A DNA stretch of 64,000 nt. Source: Acetilactobacillus jinshanensis_A (GTDB lineage: Bacteria > Bacillota > Bacilli > Lactobacillales > Lactobacillaceae). The notes under the pieces are model-generated. The model was not told the origin of the DNA. It saw only the letters and a program-made list of their open reading frames with translations, and searched no databases. This document shows, one piece after another, positions 8,712 through 17,489 of this stretch (the first letter of the stretch is position 1; every line of letters begins with the position of its first letter). The translations under genes and the position numbers were made by a program. The stretch lies in NCBI GenBank assembly GCA_043289735.1, contig CP171343.1, forward strand, positions 992,001 to 1,056,000, given 5' to 3'.

Positions 8712-10319
8712 TTATGCACGAGCACCTGGCATTGCCGGTCCACTACTCTTCTTCGGTTTATCAGCAACAACGGCTTCGGTCGTTAAGAGTAATGCGGAAA
8801 TGGAAGCGGCGTTCTGTAATGCTGAACGGCTAACTTTGGTTGGGTCGATAACTCCGGCCTTAACCATGTCTTCGTACTTGCCGTCAGCAGCGTTATAGCC
8901 AATGCCCGGCTTAGCGTGACGTAAGTGTTCAACGATGATTGAACCGTTAACACCGGCGTTATGAGCGATCTGACGAACGGGTGCTTCTAAGGCCTGACGA
9001 ACGATCTTAACACCGACGGCTTCGTCACCGGTAGCTTTAATGGCGTCAATCTTGTTCAAGATGTTGACGTAAGCCGTACCACCGCCGGGTACAAAGCCTT
9101 CTTGAACGGCAGCTCGGGTAGCGTTGATGGCATCTTCGATCCGGTACTTACGTTCCTTTAATTCAGTTTCGGTAGCGGCACCGACACGAACGACGGCAAC
9201 TCCGCCGGCTAACTTAGCTAAGCGCTTCTTCAAGGTCTTCTTGTCAAAGTCCGAGCTGGTCTTAGCCATCTGGGACTTGATTTCGTCAACCCGTTCCTGA
9301 ATGTTGCGCTTGTCACCGGCACCTTGAACGATGGTGGTGTTGTCTTTAGTGATGTTAACCTTATGAGCTTCACCTAACTGGCTTAACTTCATGTCTTTAA
9401 GGTTCAAGCCTAAGTCTTTAGTAATAACGGTGGCACCGGTTAAGGTTGCGATATCCTGTAACTGTTCCTTACGACGGTCACCAAAGCCAGGGGCCTTAAC
9501 GGCACAAACGTTAAAGGTACCACGCATCTTGTTCAAGACTAAGGTCGGTAATGCTTCACCGCCAACGTCATCAGCAATGATCAATAAGGAACGGCCCTGC
9601 TTAGCGATCTGTTCCAAGATCGGTAACATTACCTGAATGTTATTGATCTTCTGATCAGTTACTAAGATGTATGGATCATCTAAACTAGATTCCATCTTGT
9701 TGGTGTCGGTTACGAAGTACTGCGACATGTAGCCGCGGTCAAAGCGCATCCCTTCAACGACGTCCAAGTTGGTGTCAACGCCACGGGAATCATCAATGGT
9801 AATGACACCGTTATGACCGACTTTTTCCATGGCGTCGGCGAATAATTCACCAATGTGCTTGTTAGATGAAGAAATGGTACCGATCTGAGCAATATCATTC
9901 TTGGTCTTAACGTCGTGTGACATCTTGTGTAAATTATCAACGGCAACCTTAGTGGCCTTTTCGATACCGCGACGAACGCCGACCGGGTTAGCACCGGCAG
10001 CGACGTTACGCATGCCTTCGTTAACGATGGCCTGCGTCAAAACGGTAGCGGTGGTGGTACCATCACCAGCGATATCATCGGTCTTCTGGGCAACTTCAGC
10101 AACTAACTTAGCGCCCATGTTTTCAAAATGATTTGCTAACGAAATGGACTTAGCAATGGTAACACCATCATTAGTAATGTTCGGGTTACCAGCGGATTCT
10201 TCTAAAACCACGTGACGGCCTTTAGGACCTAAAGTGGTTTTAACGGTATTAGCTAATTTATTAACACCCGATAATAATTGAGAACGAGCGTCATCGGAAA
10301 ATTTGATTTCTTTAGCCAT
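8712..10319 (-). CDS. groEL: Chaperonin GroEL (60 kDa)
   Basis: ATP-dependent folding chaperonin acting with GroES in the cytoplasm. The protein has 535 residues and the canonical segments: TLGPKGRHVVLEES, the ATP-site DGVTIAKSI and GDGTTTATVL, and KAPGFGDRRKEQL. The C-terminus is KPKKSSGPAMPGARA and lacks the usual repeated GGM tail, as in some lactobacilli. It is the second gene of the groES-groEL operon, 60 bp after groES, controlled by the CIRCE element upstream of groES. Confidence 0.98.
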   Translation of the reverse strand: MAKEIKFSDDARSQLLSGVNKLANTVKTTLGPKGRHVVLEESAGNPNITNDGVTIAKSISLANHFENMGAKLVAEVAQKTDDIAGDGTTTATVLTQAIVNEGMRNVAAGANPVGVRRGIEKATKVAVDNLHKMSHDVKTKNDIAQIGTISSSNKHIGELFADAMEKVGHNGVITIDDSRGVDTNLDVVEGMRFDRGYMSQYFVTDTNKMESSLDDPYILVTDQKINNIQVMLPILEQIAKQGRSLLIIADDVGGEALPTLVLNKMRGTFNVCAVKAPGFGDRRKEQLQDIATLTGATVITKDLGLNLKDMKLSQLGEAHKVNITKDNTTIVQGAGDKRNIQERVDEIKSQMAKTSSDFDKKTLKKRLAKLAGGVAVVRVGAATETELKERKYRIEDAINATRAAVQEGFVPGGGTAYVNILNKIDAIKATGDEAVGVKIVRQALEAPVRQIAHNAGVNGSIIVEHLRHAKPGIGYNAADGKYEDMVKAGVIDPTKVSRSALQNAASISALLLTTEAVVADKPKKSSGPAMPGARA

Positions 10320-10379
10320 ATATTTTCACCCCACTAATTATCTTTATCTGTAAATCTAATTTATTCTGAATTACGAATA

Positions 10380-10664
10380 TTACTTAACGATCGCGGAAAT
10401 ATCCTTGTTATGAAGAACTAATAAGGACTTGCCCTGGTACTTAACGGAAGTGCCGGAGTACTTATCGTAAAGAACTTCGTCACCCTTCTTAACGGACGGT
10501 TTGATTCGCTTGCCGTTAGCTGATAATTTGCCCGGGCCGACGGCAACGACGGTACCCGTTTGCGGCTTTTGTTTAGCGTTGCTTGCTAAAACGATGCCGC
10601 CAACGGTTTGTTCCTTGGGTTTAGTAATTTCAATAATAATCCGATCACCTAATGGTTGTAACAC
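10380..10664 (-). CDS. groES: Co-chaperonin GroES (10 kDa)
   Basis: Heptameric lid of the GroEL chamber. The 94-residue sequence begins MLQPLGDRIIIEITK, contains the mobile-loop segment EQTVGGIVLASNAKQKPQTG and the conserved GDEVLYDKYSGTSVKYQGK. First gene of the operon with groEL. The leader carries a CIRCE-like operator and a good sigma-A promoter, so HrcA regulation is likely. Confidence 0.98.
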   Translation of the reverse strand: MLQPLGDRIIIEITKPKEQTVGGIVLASNAKQKPQTGTVVAVGPGKLSANGKRIKPSVKKGDEVLYDKYSGTSVKYQGKSLLVLHNKDISAIVK

Positions 10665-10700
10665 GTTAATCCCTCCAAGATTAAGATATTAGTTGTAGCA

Positions 10701-10728
10701 GTTAGCACTCATATTGCTAAGTGCTAAC
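10701..10728. promoter_or_regulatory. CIRCE operator (HrcA binding site), shortened spacer
   Basis: A perfect 9-bp inverted repeat GTTAGCACT / AGTGCTAAC lies ~40 bp upstream of groES. The standard CIRCE is TTAGCACTC-N9-GAGTGCTAA; here the arms are one base closer together, and the right arm has A for the first G. It overlaps the expected transcript start of groES-groEL. Confidence 0.88.
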
Positions 10729-10738
10729 GTACATCTTT

Positions 10739-10767
10739 AATATATTATCTTTTGGGTGAAAATGCAA
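10739..10767 (-). promoter_or_regulatory. groES-groEL promoter
   Basis: Minus-strand -35 TTGCAT (10767-10762) and -10 TATATT (10744-10739) with a 17-bp spacer, directly upstream of the CIRCE element. Position and spacing fit a sigma-A promoter repressed by HrcA. Confidence 0.75.
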
Positions 10768-10777
10768 CCCTTTTGAA

Positions 10778-11407
10778 TCATTTATAGTGTTTTACGAAGT
10801 AAATTAAAGTCTGAAGTTCGTTAGTCAGATCCACGTTTTGAATCCGGACGTTGGCCGGTGAAGCTAAACGGACCGGGGTAAAATTCAGAATCCCTTTAGC
10901 ACCGCCTTTAATGGCTTGATTACAGACCTTCTGCGCAGCTTTAGCGGGGACCGTCATAATCACTACGTCGATCTGCTGATCACGCAACTGGGTAACCAAA
11001 TTCTTCATGGAATAAACGGGAACCCCGCTCTGGACCGTATTAATAATCTGGGGCTTAACATCAAAAGCGGCCGCGATCCGGACGTTGCTCCCCTGATGAA
11101 AATTAAAGTTTAAGAGGGCGTGGCCGAAATTACCGACCCCGATCAAAGCCACGTTGACTAAATTGTCCTGATGAAGAATCTTTTTAAAGAACCTCAGCAG
11201 CTGGTTAATGTCATATCCGTAGCCCCGTTTACCTAACGCGCCGAAGTACGAAAAGTCACGACGAATGGTGGCGGGATCGATCTGAACGGCCTTCGCAAAC
11301 TTACCCGAAGAAACGTGCGTAACGTTCTGATCATGCAAAATATTTAAATAACGATAATAAATCGGCAACCGTTTAGTAGTTGCTCGCGGGACTTTTAATT
11401 TAGCCAT
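10778..11407 (-). CDS. rex: Redox-sensing transcriptional repressor Rex
   Basis: NADH/NAD+-responsive repressor of fermentation genes. The 209-residue protein has an N-terminal winged helix (ATTKRLPIYYRYLNILHDQ; RRDFSYFGALGKRGYGY) and a Rossmann domain with LIGVGNFGHALL (~122-133). The position between groES and a YdiF-type ABC-F gene matches conserved Firmicutes order. The intergenic region with ydiF has a candidate operator, so autoregulation is plausible. Confidence 0.96.
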   Translation of the reverse strand: MAKLKVPRATTKRLPIYYRYLNILHDQNVTHVSSGKFAKAVQIDPATIRRDFSYFGALGKRGYGYDINQLLRFFKKILHQDNLVNVALIGVGNFGHALLNFNFHQGSNVRIAAAFDVKPQIINTVQSGVPVYSMKNLVTQLRDQQIDVVIMTVPAKAAQKVCNQAIKGGAKGILNFTPVRLASPANVRIQNVDLTNELQTLIYFVKHYK

Positions 11408-11445
11408 GTTAAAGACCTTCTTTTCAAATTAACAGAGCTTTGACT

Positions 11446-11464
11446 TTGTGAAAGATTGTTACAA
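11446..11464. promoter_or_regulatory. Candidate Rex operator in the rex-ydiF intergenic region
   Basis: TTGTGAAAGATTGTTACAA resembles the Rex box TTGTGAA-N4-TTCACAA but is imperfect and 19 bp long. It follows a likely rex -10 (TATGATAAAAT, minus strand, ~11465-11475). A second half-site, TTTGTGAAAA, lies at 11501-11510. Autoregulation is inferred from these weak matches only. Confidence 0.4.
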
Positions 11465-11573
11465 TTATTTTATCATACCCGCATAAAAAATGTAAGTAAC
11501 TTTGTGAAAACTTTGGTCTCATGGCTACTTATGATAAAATAATGATAGATGTCCATTAGAAAGGGGGCTAGCT

Positions 11574-13477
11574 ATCATCTTACTGTTACAAGCCAAACAC
11601 CTGGTCAAAAGATTTGAAGGCCAGGAACTTTTCACAAATGTTAATCTTAAAATTCAAGAGCACAGCCGGATCGCTTTAATCGGCCGCAACGGCGTGGGTA
11701 AATCCACCCTGGTCAAAATGCTGATCGGCCAGCTAGGTATCGACGGCGGTAACGTCAGCAAAAAGAACGGCCTGCGAATCGGCTACCTGGCCCAAAACAC
11801 CGGCTTACATTCTAACCGCACCGTTAAACAGGAAATGGAAGCGGTCTTTAGCGACATTATCAAACAGGCTAAACAGATTCATCAACTGGAAATCAAAATG
11901 GGCGACCCCGACGTTATCAACGATCCCGCTAAATTAAAGGCCGTGAGCAAGGTCTACGATCAGATGCAGGATCACTTTAACCGTGAAAACGGCTACGGAT
12001 ATAAAGCGGAAATTCGCGGCGTCCTGCACGGCTTCGGCTTTACAGCTAAAGACTACGACCGCAACATCAACGACCTGTCCGGCGGTCAGCAGTCACAGCT
12101 AGCCCTCGCTAAACTACTGTTAGAAAAACGGGATCTGTTGATCCTGGATGAACCCACCAACCATATCGACGTGAAGACCGTCACCTGGCTGGAAAACTAC
12201 CTAAAGGGCTATCCCGGTGCATTCCTCGTGGTATCGCACGATCGATACTTCCTGGATAAAGTCGTGAACGAAGTCTATCTGCTTTCGGGTGGAACGACCC
12301 ATCACTACTACGGAAACTACACCCAATTTAAACACGAAAAACAAAAGCGCTATAAATTAAACATGCGGGCCTACCGGAAGCAACAGGCTAAAGTTCATCG
12401 CGACAAAGAATTCATCAAAAAGAACATCGCCCGGGCTTCGACATCCCGCCGGGCTCAATCGCGGAGAAAACAGCTAGCTAAGATCAAACTGATTCCGAAG
12501 CCCCTCAACCGTTCGAAAGTCGCTCGCTTTCGTTTTCATACCCAACGCTCTAGTGGCGATGCCGTCTTAACCGTTCGTAACTTAACGGTCGGCTATCATA
12601 ATCACGTCGTGGCGGGCCCCATCAGCTTCAGCGTGAAACGGGGCGACGCCATCGCCATTATCGGACCCAACGGCATCGGTAAATCGACGTTATTGCGGAC
12701 CATTATCCATGACGTGCCGAAGATCGCCGGCGTAATTCAATTCGGAACCGGGGTTTCGATTGGCTATTACGACCAAAAGCAGGCCACTCTGCATCCCCAG
12801 AAGACCGTCCTGGGTGAACTCTGGGACGAGCACCCCAACACCGACGAAGGCGTCATCCGTTCGATCCTGGGGAGCTTTCTATTTTCGGGAGACGACGTCA
12901 ATAAGAAAGTCAGCGAACTATCCGGCGGCGAAAAGGCCCGACTACAGTTAACCAAGCTATCCATGCAACACAGCAACTTTCTATTACTGGACGAACCCAC
13001 CAACCATTTGGACATCGCCAGCCGGGAAGTTCTGGAAAACGCCCTGCGTCATTTTCAGGGGACCATCCTGTTCGTTTCACATGATCGTTACTTCATTAAT
13101 AAAATCGCGACGGCCATTATCGAACTTTCACATAACGGTGCTAAATTGTACCTCGGCAACTATGATTACTACGTTGCCAAGAAAGATGAAGAACGACTTT
13201 TAAATCTACAGCCCAGCGAAACTATGTCGTTAATAAGAAAATCCGAAGTCAAAAACGGAAACTCACCCGCCAGGTTCAAGCTTTAGAAAAGCAAATCAAC
13301 CATTTCGACCAAGTTAAACAAACCATTGAAGTCCAAATGACCAAGCCTGCAACCTTAAAGAATCCCAAGAAATTGAATCAGCTTCAAAAGAAGATCAACG
13401 AAATTAACCAGAAGAACGTCCAGGTCGAAAAGCAGTGGGAGCAAAAGGGCACGGAATTAGAAGAGCGCTTCGATTAA
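11574..13477 (+). CDS. ydiF: ABC-F ATPase, YdiF type (no canonical start codon; one-base frameshift near 3' end)
   Basis: Soluble duplicated ABC ATPase of the ribosome-associated ABC-F family. First domain: GRNGVGKST, LSGGQQSQLALAKLL, LLILDEPTNHID. Second domain: GPNGIGKST, LSGGEKARLQLTKL, FLLLDEPTNHLD, joined by a basic coiled-coil linker. The reading frame is open from 11538, but no ATG, GTG or TTG occurs before the conserved ILLLQAKHLVKRFEG; AAGGGGG at 11561-11567 points to an ATC codon at 11574 or 11577. Near 13200 the frame shifts: adding one A to the AAA run continues through STAQRNYVVNKK into the coiled-coil C-terminal domain ending at 13477. Otherwise it stops at 13286. Confidence 0.88.
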
Positions 13478-13527
13478 TTTGTTTTTTATTTTGGAAAATT
13501 TAAATTAACATAATGATCACCTCTTAT

Positions 13528-13625
13528 TCCACGCTGCTTTTGACCACCGGATAACTGTAATGTACTCTTCCCGGCTCCTGAATAACCAATAATCCCGTAA
13601 ATCTCACTTAAAACAATTTTTACAA
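13528..13625 (-). pseudogene. Relic of an ABC-transporter ATPase (MetN-like)
   Basis: A short open stretch reads KIVLSEIYGIIGYSGAGKST directly joined, in frame, to LQLSGGQKQRG. These are the Walker A and ABC signature regions of an import ATPase, closest by eye to methionine importer MetN; the ~90 residues normally between them and everything downstream are missing. It lies in the 200-bp gap between convergent ydiF and tsaD. Clear gene relic without function. Confidence 0.65.
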
Positions 13626-13675
13626 CCTGTATGAATAAAAATGATCAATATTTTATTAATTTCGATTATGTAAAG

Positions 13676-14719
13676 TTATTGTAAAGCACCTGGAGCCCAT
13701 TTAAATTCTAAGCCCGGATCAGCATTCAAATCGGCACCGGCAAACTTACCTTCCTTATAAAAGACATAGGCAGCAGCCCCGATCATAGCGGCGTTATCAC
13801 CGCAGAGCTTTCGGGGTGCCTTTAAGAATTCGGTCTGCGGAAAATCTTTAGCTAACATGGCTTTCAAATTAGTTCGCAAACCTAAATTAGCAGCAACTCC
13901 GCCACCTAGAATCAATTGCTTAACGGGATGAGCCTTCAAAGCTCGCTTAGTCTTATTGACCAAAACGTCGACCACGGCCGCCTGAAAACTAGCGGATAAA
14001 TCCGCTTTATTTAACGTCTTGCCAACCTGATGAGCATGGTGAACCGTGTTCAAAAAAGCACTCTTTAGACCGCTAAAGCTAAAGTCAAAATTCGGTGCCT
14101 TTTCCATGGCTCGCGGAAAATGAAAGGTATCGTGACCCTCATGAGCCAACTTATCAACGTCGGGACCGGCGGGATAAGTAATCCCCATCACTCGGCCGAC
14201 TTTATCGTAAACTTCACCGGCCGCGTCATCACGGGTCTCACCGATAATCTCAAACTGGCCTTCTTTGGGCATCGACACCAATTCGGTATGGCCACCGGAA
14301 ACCACTAAAGCCATCGCTGGAAAGACGATCGGCTTTAAAAACCGGGCGGCATAAATGTGTCCCGCTAAATGATTAACGGGGATCAACGGCAAATGATGAG
14401 CCCAGGCAATCGTCTTCGCAGCGGTAACACCAATTAACAGCGCTCCGACTAAACCGGGCCCGTAGGTTACCGCCACGGCGTCTAAATCACTATATCTAAC
14501 GTGGGCTTCTTGCATGGCGTCCCGAATACAATAGGTAATCATTTCAATATGATGCCGGCTGGCAACTTCCGGAACGACCCCACCGAATCGTTTATGACTC
14601 GGAATCTGGGTCGCAACCACGTTCGATAAGATCTTGTCGCCGTTCTCAACGATGGCGACGCTGGTTTCATCACAACTCGATTCAAACGACATGATTAAAT
14701 TTCGTTTCAAATTAGACAC
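13676..14719 (-). CDS. tsaD: tRNA N6-adenosine threonylcarbamoyltransferase TsaD
   Basis: Catalytic subunit that puts threonylcarbamoyl on A37 of ANN-decoding tRNAs together with TsaB and TsaE. The 347-residue protein starts near SFESSCDETSVAIVENG, carries the metal motif HLAGHIYAA (His pair ~115-119), the nucleotide-binding VVSGGHTELV and late LILGGGVAANLGLR. tsaB lies 10 bp upstream on the same strand; the rimI gene often found between them is absent. Confidence 0.97.
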   Translation of the reverse strand: MSNLKRNLIMSFESSCDETSVAIVENGDKILSNVVATQIPSHKRFGGVVPEVASRHHIEMITYCIRDAMQEAHVRYSDLDAVAVTYGPGLVGALLIGVTAAKTIAWAHHLPLIPVNHLAGHIYAARFLKPIVFPAMALVVSGGHTELVSMPKEGQFEIIGETRDDAAGEVYDKVGRVMGITYPAGPDVDKLAHEGHDTFHFPRAMEKAPNFDFSFSGLKSAFLNTVHHAHQVGKTLNKADLSASFQAAVVDVLVNKTKRALKAHPVKQLILGGGVAANLGLRTNLKAMLAKDFPQTEFLKAPRKLCGDNAAMIGAAAYVFYKEGKFAGADLNADPGLEFKWAPGALQ

Positions 14720-14729
14720 TTCACTTCAA

Positions 14730-15473
14730 TTAAATCTCGGCACGATACATATCAACATAATGACCCGGTTTACGGCTGGCGTTCGGGTGCTTCTTTAACC
14801 AGCGGGCTTGAACCGGCGTTAAACGTAAGTAATGCGGTAAAAAGGCGTTAACGTCTTTGACCGGCTGCTGGGTTTCACCGTACCGGCCTAATTCACCGGC
14901 TTGCGGTAAATTATCCAAGCCCACCGGAAAACTAATTTGCTGGCCTAGAGCTTTTTGATACGCTTTCTTAAAATGATCAGCATCCCCGATGCCGATGATC
15001 GGTTCTTTAATCTTTTTTAATTCATTTAACCAGTTAACCAACGGAATGTGCTGATCACGAATTACGGAGACCGGAACGTGGTTCTTAATTCGGTAAAGTC
15101 CGGTATACATGTTCTCGTTGCGGGCATCAAAAACGGGGTTGACCAAAGCGCCCTCGTTCGCAGACAGGTTCAAAGCCAGCGTCTTTAAACTGGAAACGCT
15201 AACTAAATCGATTCCCAAACCAAAGGCCAGGACTTTAGCCATGGTACAGGCAATCCGAATTCCCGTATAGGATCCCGGTCCGCTGGCGACCACGACCCGG
15301 GTTAAATCCTCCGGCTCTAAACCGGAATGGTTCATCAAACGTTTAACGATCGGCAACAGTTCTTTCGAATGCATCCGATGAACGGTCGTCGTCATCGTCG
15401 ATAAAACTCGATGATCTTCTAACACCGCCACGCTGAGCGGCCGGTTAGAAGTATCTAAAGCTAAGACTTCCAT
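14730..15473 (-). CDS. tsaB: tRNA threonylcarbamoyladenosine biosynthesis protein TsaB
   Basis: Partner of TsaD in t6A formation. The 247-residue ASKHA-fold protein starts MEVLALDTSNRPLSVAVLED and contains VVASGPGSYTGIRIACTMAK (~82), the signature of TsaB. The C-terminal part is less conserved but has normal length. It has an upstream GGAGATACAT region with a usable ribosome binding site and is followed closely by tsaD. Confidence 0.95.
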   Translation of the reverse strand: MEVLALDTSNRPLSVAVLEDHRVLSTMTTTVHRMHSKELLPIVKRLMNHSGLEPEDLTRVVVASGPGSYTGIRIACTMAKVLAFGLGIDLVSVSSLKTLALNLSANEGALVNPVFDARNENMYTGLYRIKNHVPVSVIRDQHIPLVNWLNELKKIKEPIIGIGDADHFKKAYQKALGQQISFPVGLDNLPQAGELGRYGETQQPVKDVNAFLPHYLRLTPVQARWLKKHPNASRKPGHYVDMYRAEI

Positions 15474-15513
15474 TAATGTATCTCCTCGATCAAGATTTTT
15501 ATTTTATTATATA

Positions 15514-16207
15514 TCATTTTTTTCGATGCCACTTAACGTTCGCAACGGCGGAAATCTGGTGTTTAATTATCTTAACCCGGCTGACGACGTTCGTTCCGTA
15601 CCGGACCTCGTGACTAAATTTAATGTCGAGGCTTTCCGGAACGTACCGAGCTAAAAAACCGGGGCTTAAGACGTCGCACATCCAATTTAAGTACTTAGCG
15701 TTATTAACGTGATGATTAATATCGATATCACCGTTGCGAACCCGGTACTGCCGGCTAACGGTCACGTGATTATCCTTGATCGGGTAAGGCCGCCGCAAAT
15801 GCGGCAACCGTAAGGTTCAATTAAATTTGGTCGAATTAGAGTTAATTGACGAGTCTTAAATTAAGCAGAATCCAATTACTGTCGATCTTTGCACATAAAC
15901 GACCTTGAGCGTCTTTAATCAAAAACTCACGTTCAGCCAAAAATCGATTATAAAACTTGGACTGGGTCGTTAAGGTTACCCGTTCATTATTCAAAGGCAA
16001 TCGATTAATGTGAATGGAGTACTGAATAACGACCCAGCCCAGCTGTTTAGCCTGAAGTAGATTCGTTCCGACCTTTAAGTGGTCGATCTGGTCTTCGGAA
16101 ACCAATACCGCCAGGTTAAGCAGCATTCCTAAACTCAAGCGGCTGTTCATATCCGCTTCGTAATACGTAATTCGGTGTTTTTCCTGATACAAATTCGGTT
16201 TCATCAT
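15514..16207 (-). CDS. Acyl-ACP thioesterase (FatA/FatB-like), frameshifted
   Basis: Hydrolyses acyl-ACP to release fatty acids; a tandem hot-dog fold. The N-terminal hot-dog lies in 16207-15842 (KHRITYYEADMNSRLSLGMLL, WVVIQYSIHINRLP). The second lies in 15807-15514 with the catalytic-type segment RNGDIDINHHVNNAKYLNWM. The two halves are in different frames. Adding one base to AA near 15846 and one to TT near 15806 gives a continuous join reading LTLIRPNLIEPYGLPHLRRP, and a protein of ~235 residues, normal for the family. As written, the second half would not be translated. Confidence 0.82.
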
Positions 16208-16216
16208 TGCCGCTCC

Positions 16217-17107
16217 TTATGACTTCTTGATGTGATGATAATGATTATAGACGTCCTGACGCTTAAGATTATGGATTTTCGCGACTTTTTTAATGGCGTG
16301 ATTAGTTTTAACGCCCCGCTTGATAAAGAAATTAACCTGCTGATCCAGGGTCAGATCATCCAGCTTCCGGGCGGCGCTTTCGATTCGACGGGCGGAATGG
16401 TTACCCGCCACCAGAACGACGAATTCACCGCGAACCCGATGACTAGCGGACCAGTTATACAGTTCGGCTAAGGTGCCGCGATAAAACTCTTCAAAACGCT
16501 TGGTCAATTCTCGGCATAAGACCGCACGCCGGTTTTCGCCAAATACCTTAACCATATTCTTCAGCGTCTTCTTTAAACGGTGCGGAGCTTCGTAAATGAT
16601 CATGGTTTCACGACGGTGATTCATACGCTTTAGCTCCTCTAATTGTTCACTGCGCTTGCGATCCAAAAAGCCGTAGAAATAAAACGGCTGCGGAGAAAGG
16701 CCTGACGCGATCAATCCCGTCATACCGGCAGTCGGTCCCGGTAACGGAATTACCGGGATCTGATGCTGCACACAGGCCACCACTAATTCGTGACCCGGAT
16801 CACTGATCGACGGCATCCCGGCGTCACTGGACTGGGCCATGGTAACCCCCGACTTTAGTTTTTGAATCAATTCGGGAACCCGGGTCGCGTAATTATGCTG
16901 ATGAAGACTGATCTCAGGAGTGTGAATATGATAATGATTCAACAGCATTTTCGTATGCCGAGTATCTTCGGCGGCGATCAAATCCACCGATTTAAAGATA
17001 TGAAGCGGCCGAAACGTAAAGTCTTCTAAATTCCCGATGGGGGTGGGAACTAAATATAATTTTCCCGTCGACGCCGGACTAAAACTACGCTGGATTTTCA
17101 AGACCAA
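16217..17107 (-). CDS. rsmI: 16S rRNA (cytidine1402-2'-O)-methyltransferase RsmI
   Basis: SAM-dependent tetrapyrrole-methylase-fold enzyme that modifies C1402 in the ribosomal P site. The 296-residue sequence has LYLVPTPIGNLEDFTFR, LIAAEDTRHTKMLL, SSDAGMPSISDPGHELV and PGPTAGMTGLIASGL, all family signatures. It begins with TTG, 10 bp after yabA. Gene order holB-yabA-rsmI is conserved in Firmicutes. Confidence 0.97.
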   Translation of the reverse strand: MVLKIQRSFSPASTGKLYLVPTPIGNLEDFTFRPLHIFKSVDLIAAEDTRHTKMLLNHYHIHTPEISLHQHNYATRVPELIQKLKSGVTMAQSSDAGMPSISDPGHELVVACVQHQIPVIPLPGPTAGMTGLIASGLSPQPFYFYGFLDRKRSEQLEELKRMNHRRETMIIYEAPHRLKKTLKNMVKVFGENRRAVLCRELTKRFEEFYRGTLAELYNWSASHRVRGEFVVLVAGNHSARRIESAARKLDDLTLDQQVNFFIKRGVKTNHAIKKVAKIHNLKRQDVYNHYHHIKKS

Positions 17108-17117
17108 TTCCCCCTAA

Positions 17118-17489
17118 TTATCGCTGGTTGTGCTTATCGTGATCGTCACTACTGTTCCAAAACAGAATTTTGTTGCAAAATAAACAGTTCTCGTTTTTAT
17201 CACGATGTTTACCAAAAAATTGATTGCAAATATGAAACCCCTGGTTATAAAGTTTGAGTAAATTCTGCCGGGACTTATTCATCTGGGGCCTCTTTATGGG
17301 ACTTTCTTTTTCAATCGTTCGATGTTTCTTACCTAAAACGGACCGCAAATGCTGGTTTTCAATCTTCAGTTCGGAGTTCTCTTCTAAAATATGGGTAACC
17401 CCTTCCCGAAGCTCGGAAAATTTAGTCAGCATTAACTGCGTCTGGGCTTCCATACTTTTGAAGCCTTCGTATAACTGTCGATTATCCAA
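17118..17489 (-). CDS. yabA: Replication initiation control protein YabA
   Basis: Small regulator that binds DnaA and the DnaN clamp and restrains initiation. The 123-residue protein has an N-terminal leucine-rich coiled coil (~10-55) and a C-terminal zinc-binding domain with GFHICN and NENCLFC. TTG start with AGGAGG 10 nt upstream. The upstream holB reading frame overlaps its start. Confidence 0.93.
   Translation of the reverse strand: MDNRQLYEGFKSMEAQTQLMLTKFSELREGVTHILEENSELKIENQHLRSVLGKKHRTIEKESPIKRPQMNKSRQNLLKLYNQGFHICNQFFGKHRDKNENCLFCNKILFWNSSDDHDKHNQR

Noticed and set aside
9710..9994. 94-codon minus-strand open frame
   Set aside because: Alternative frame inside groEL.
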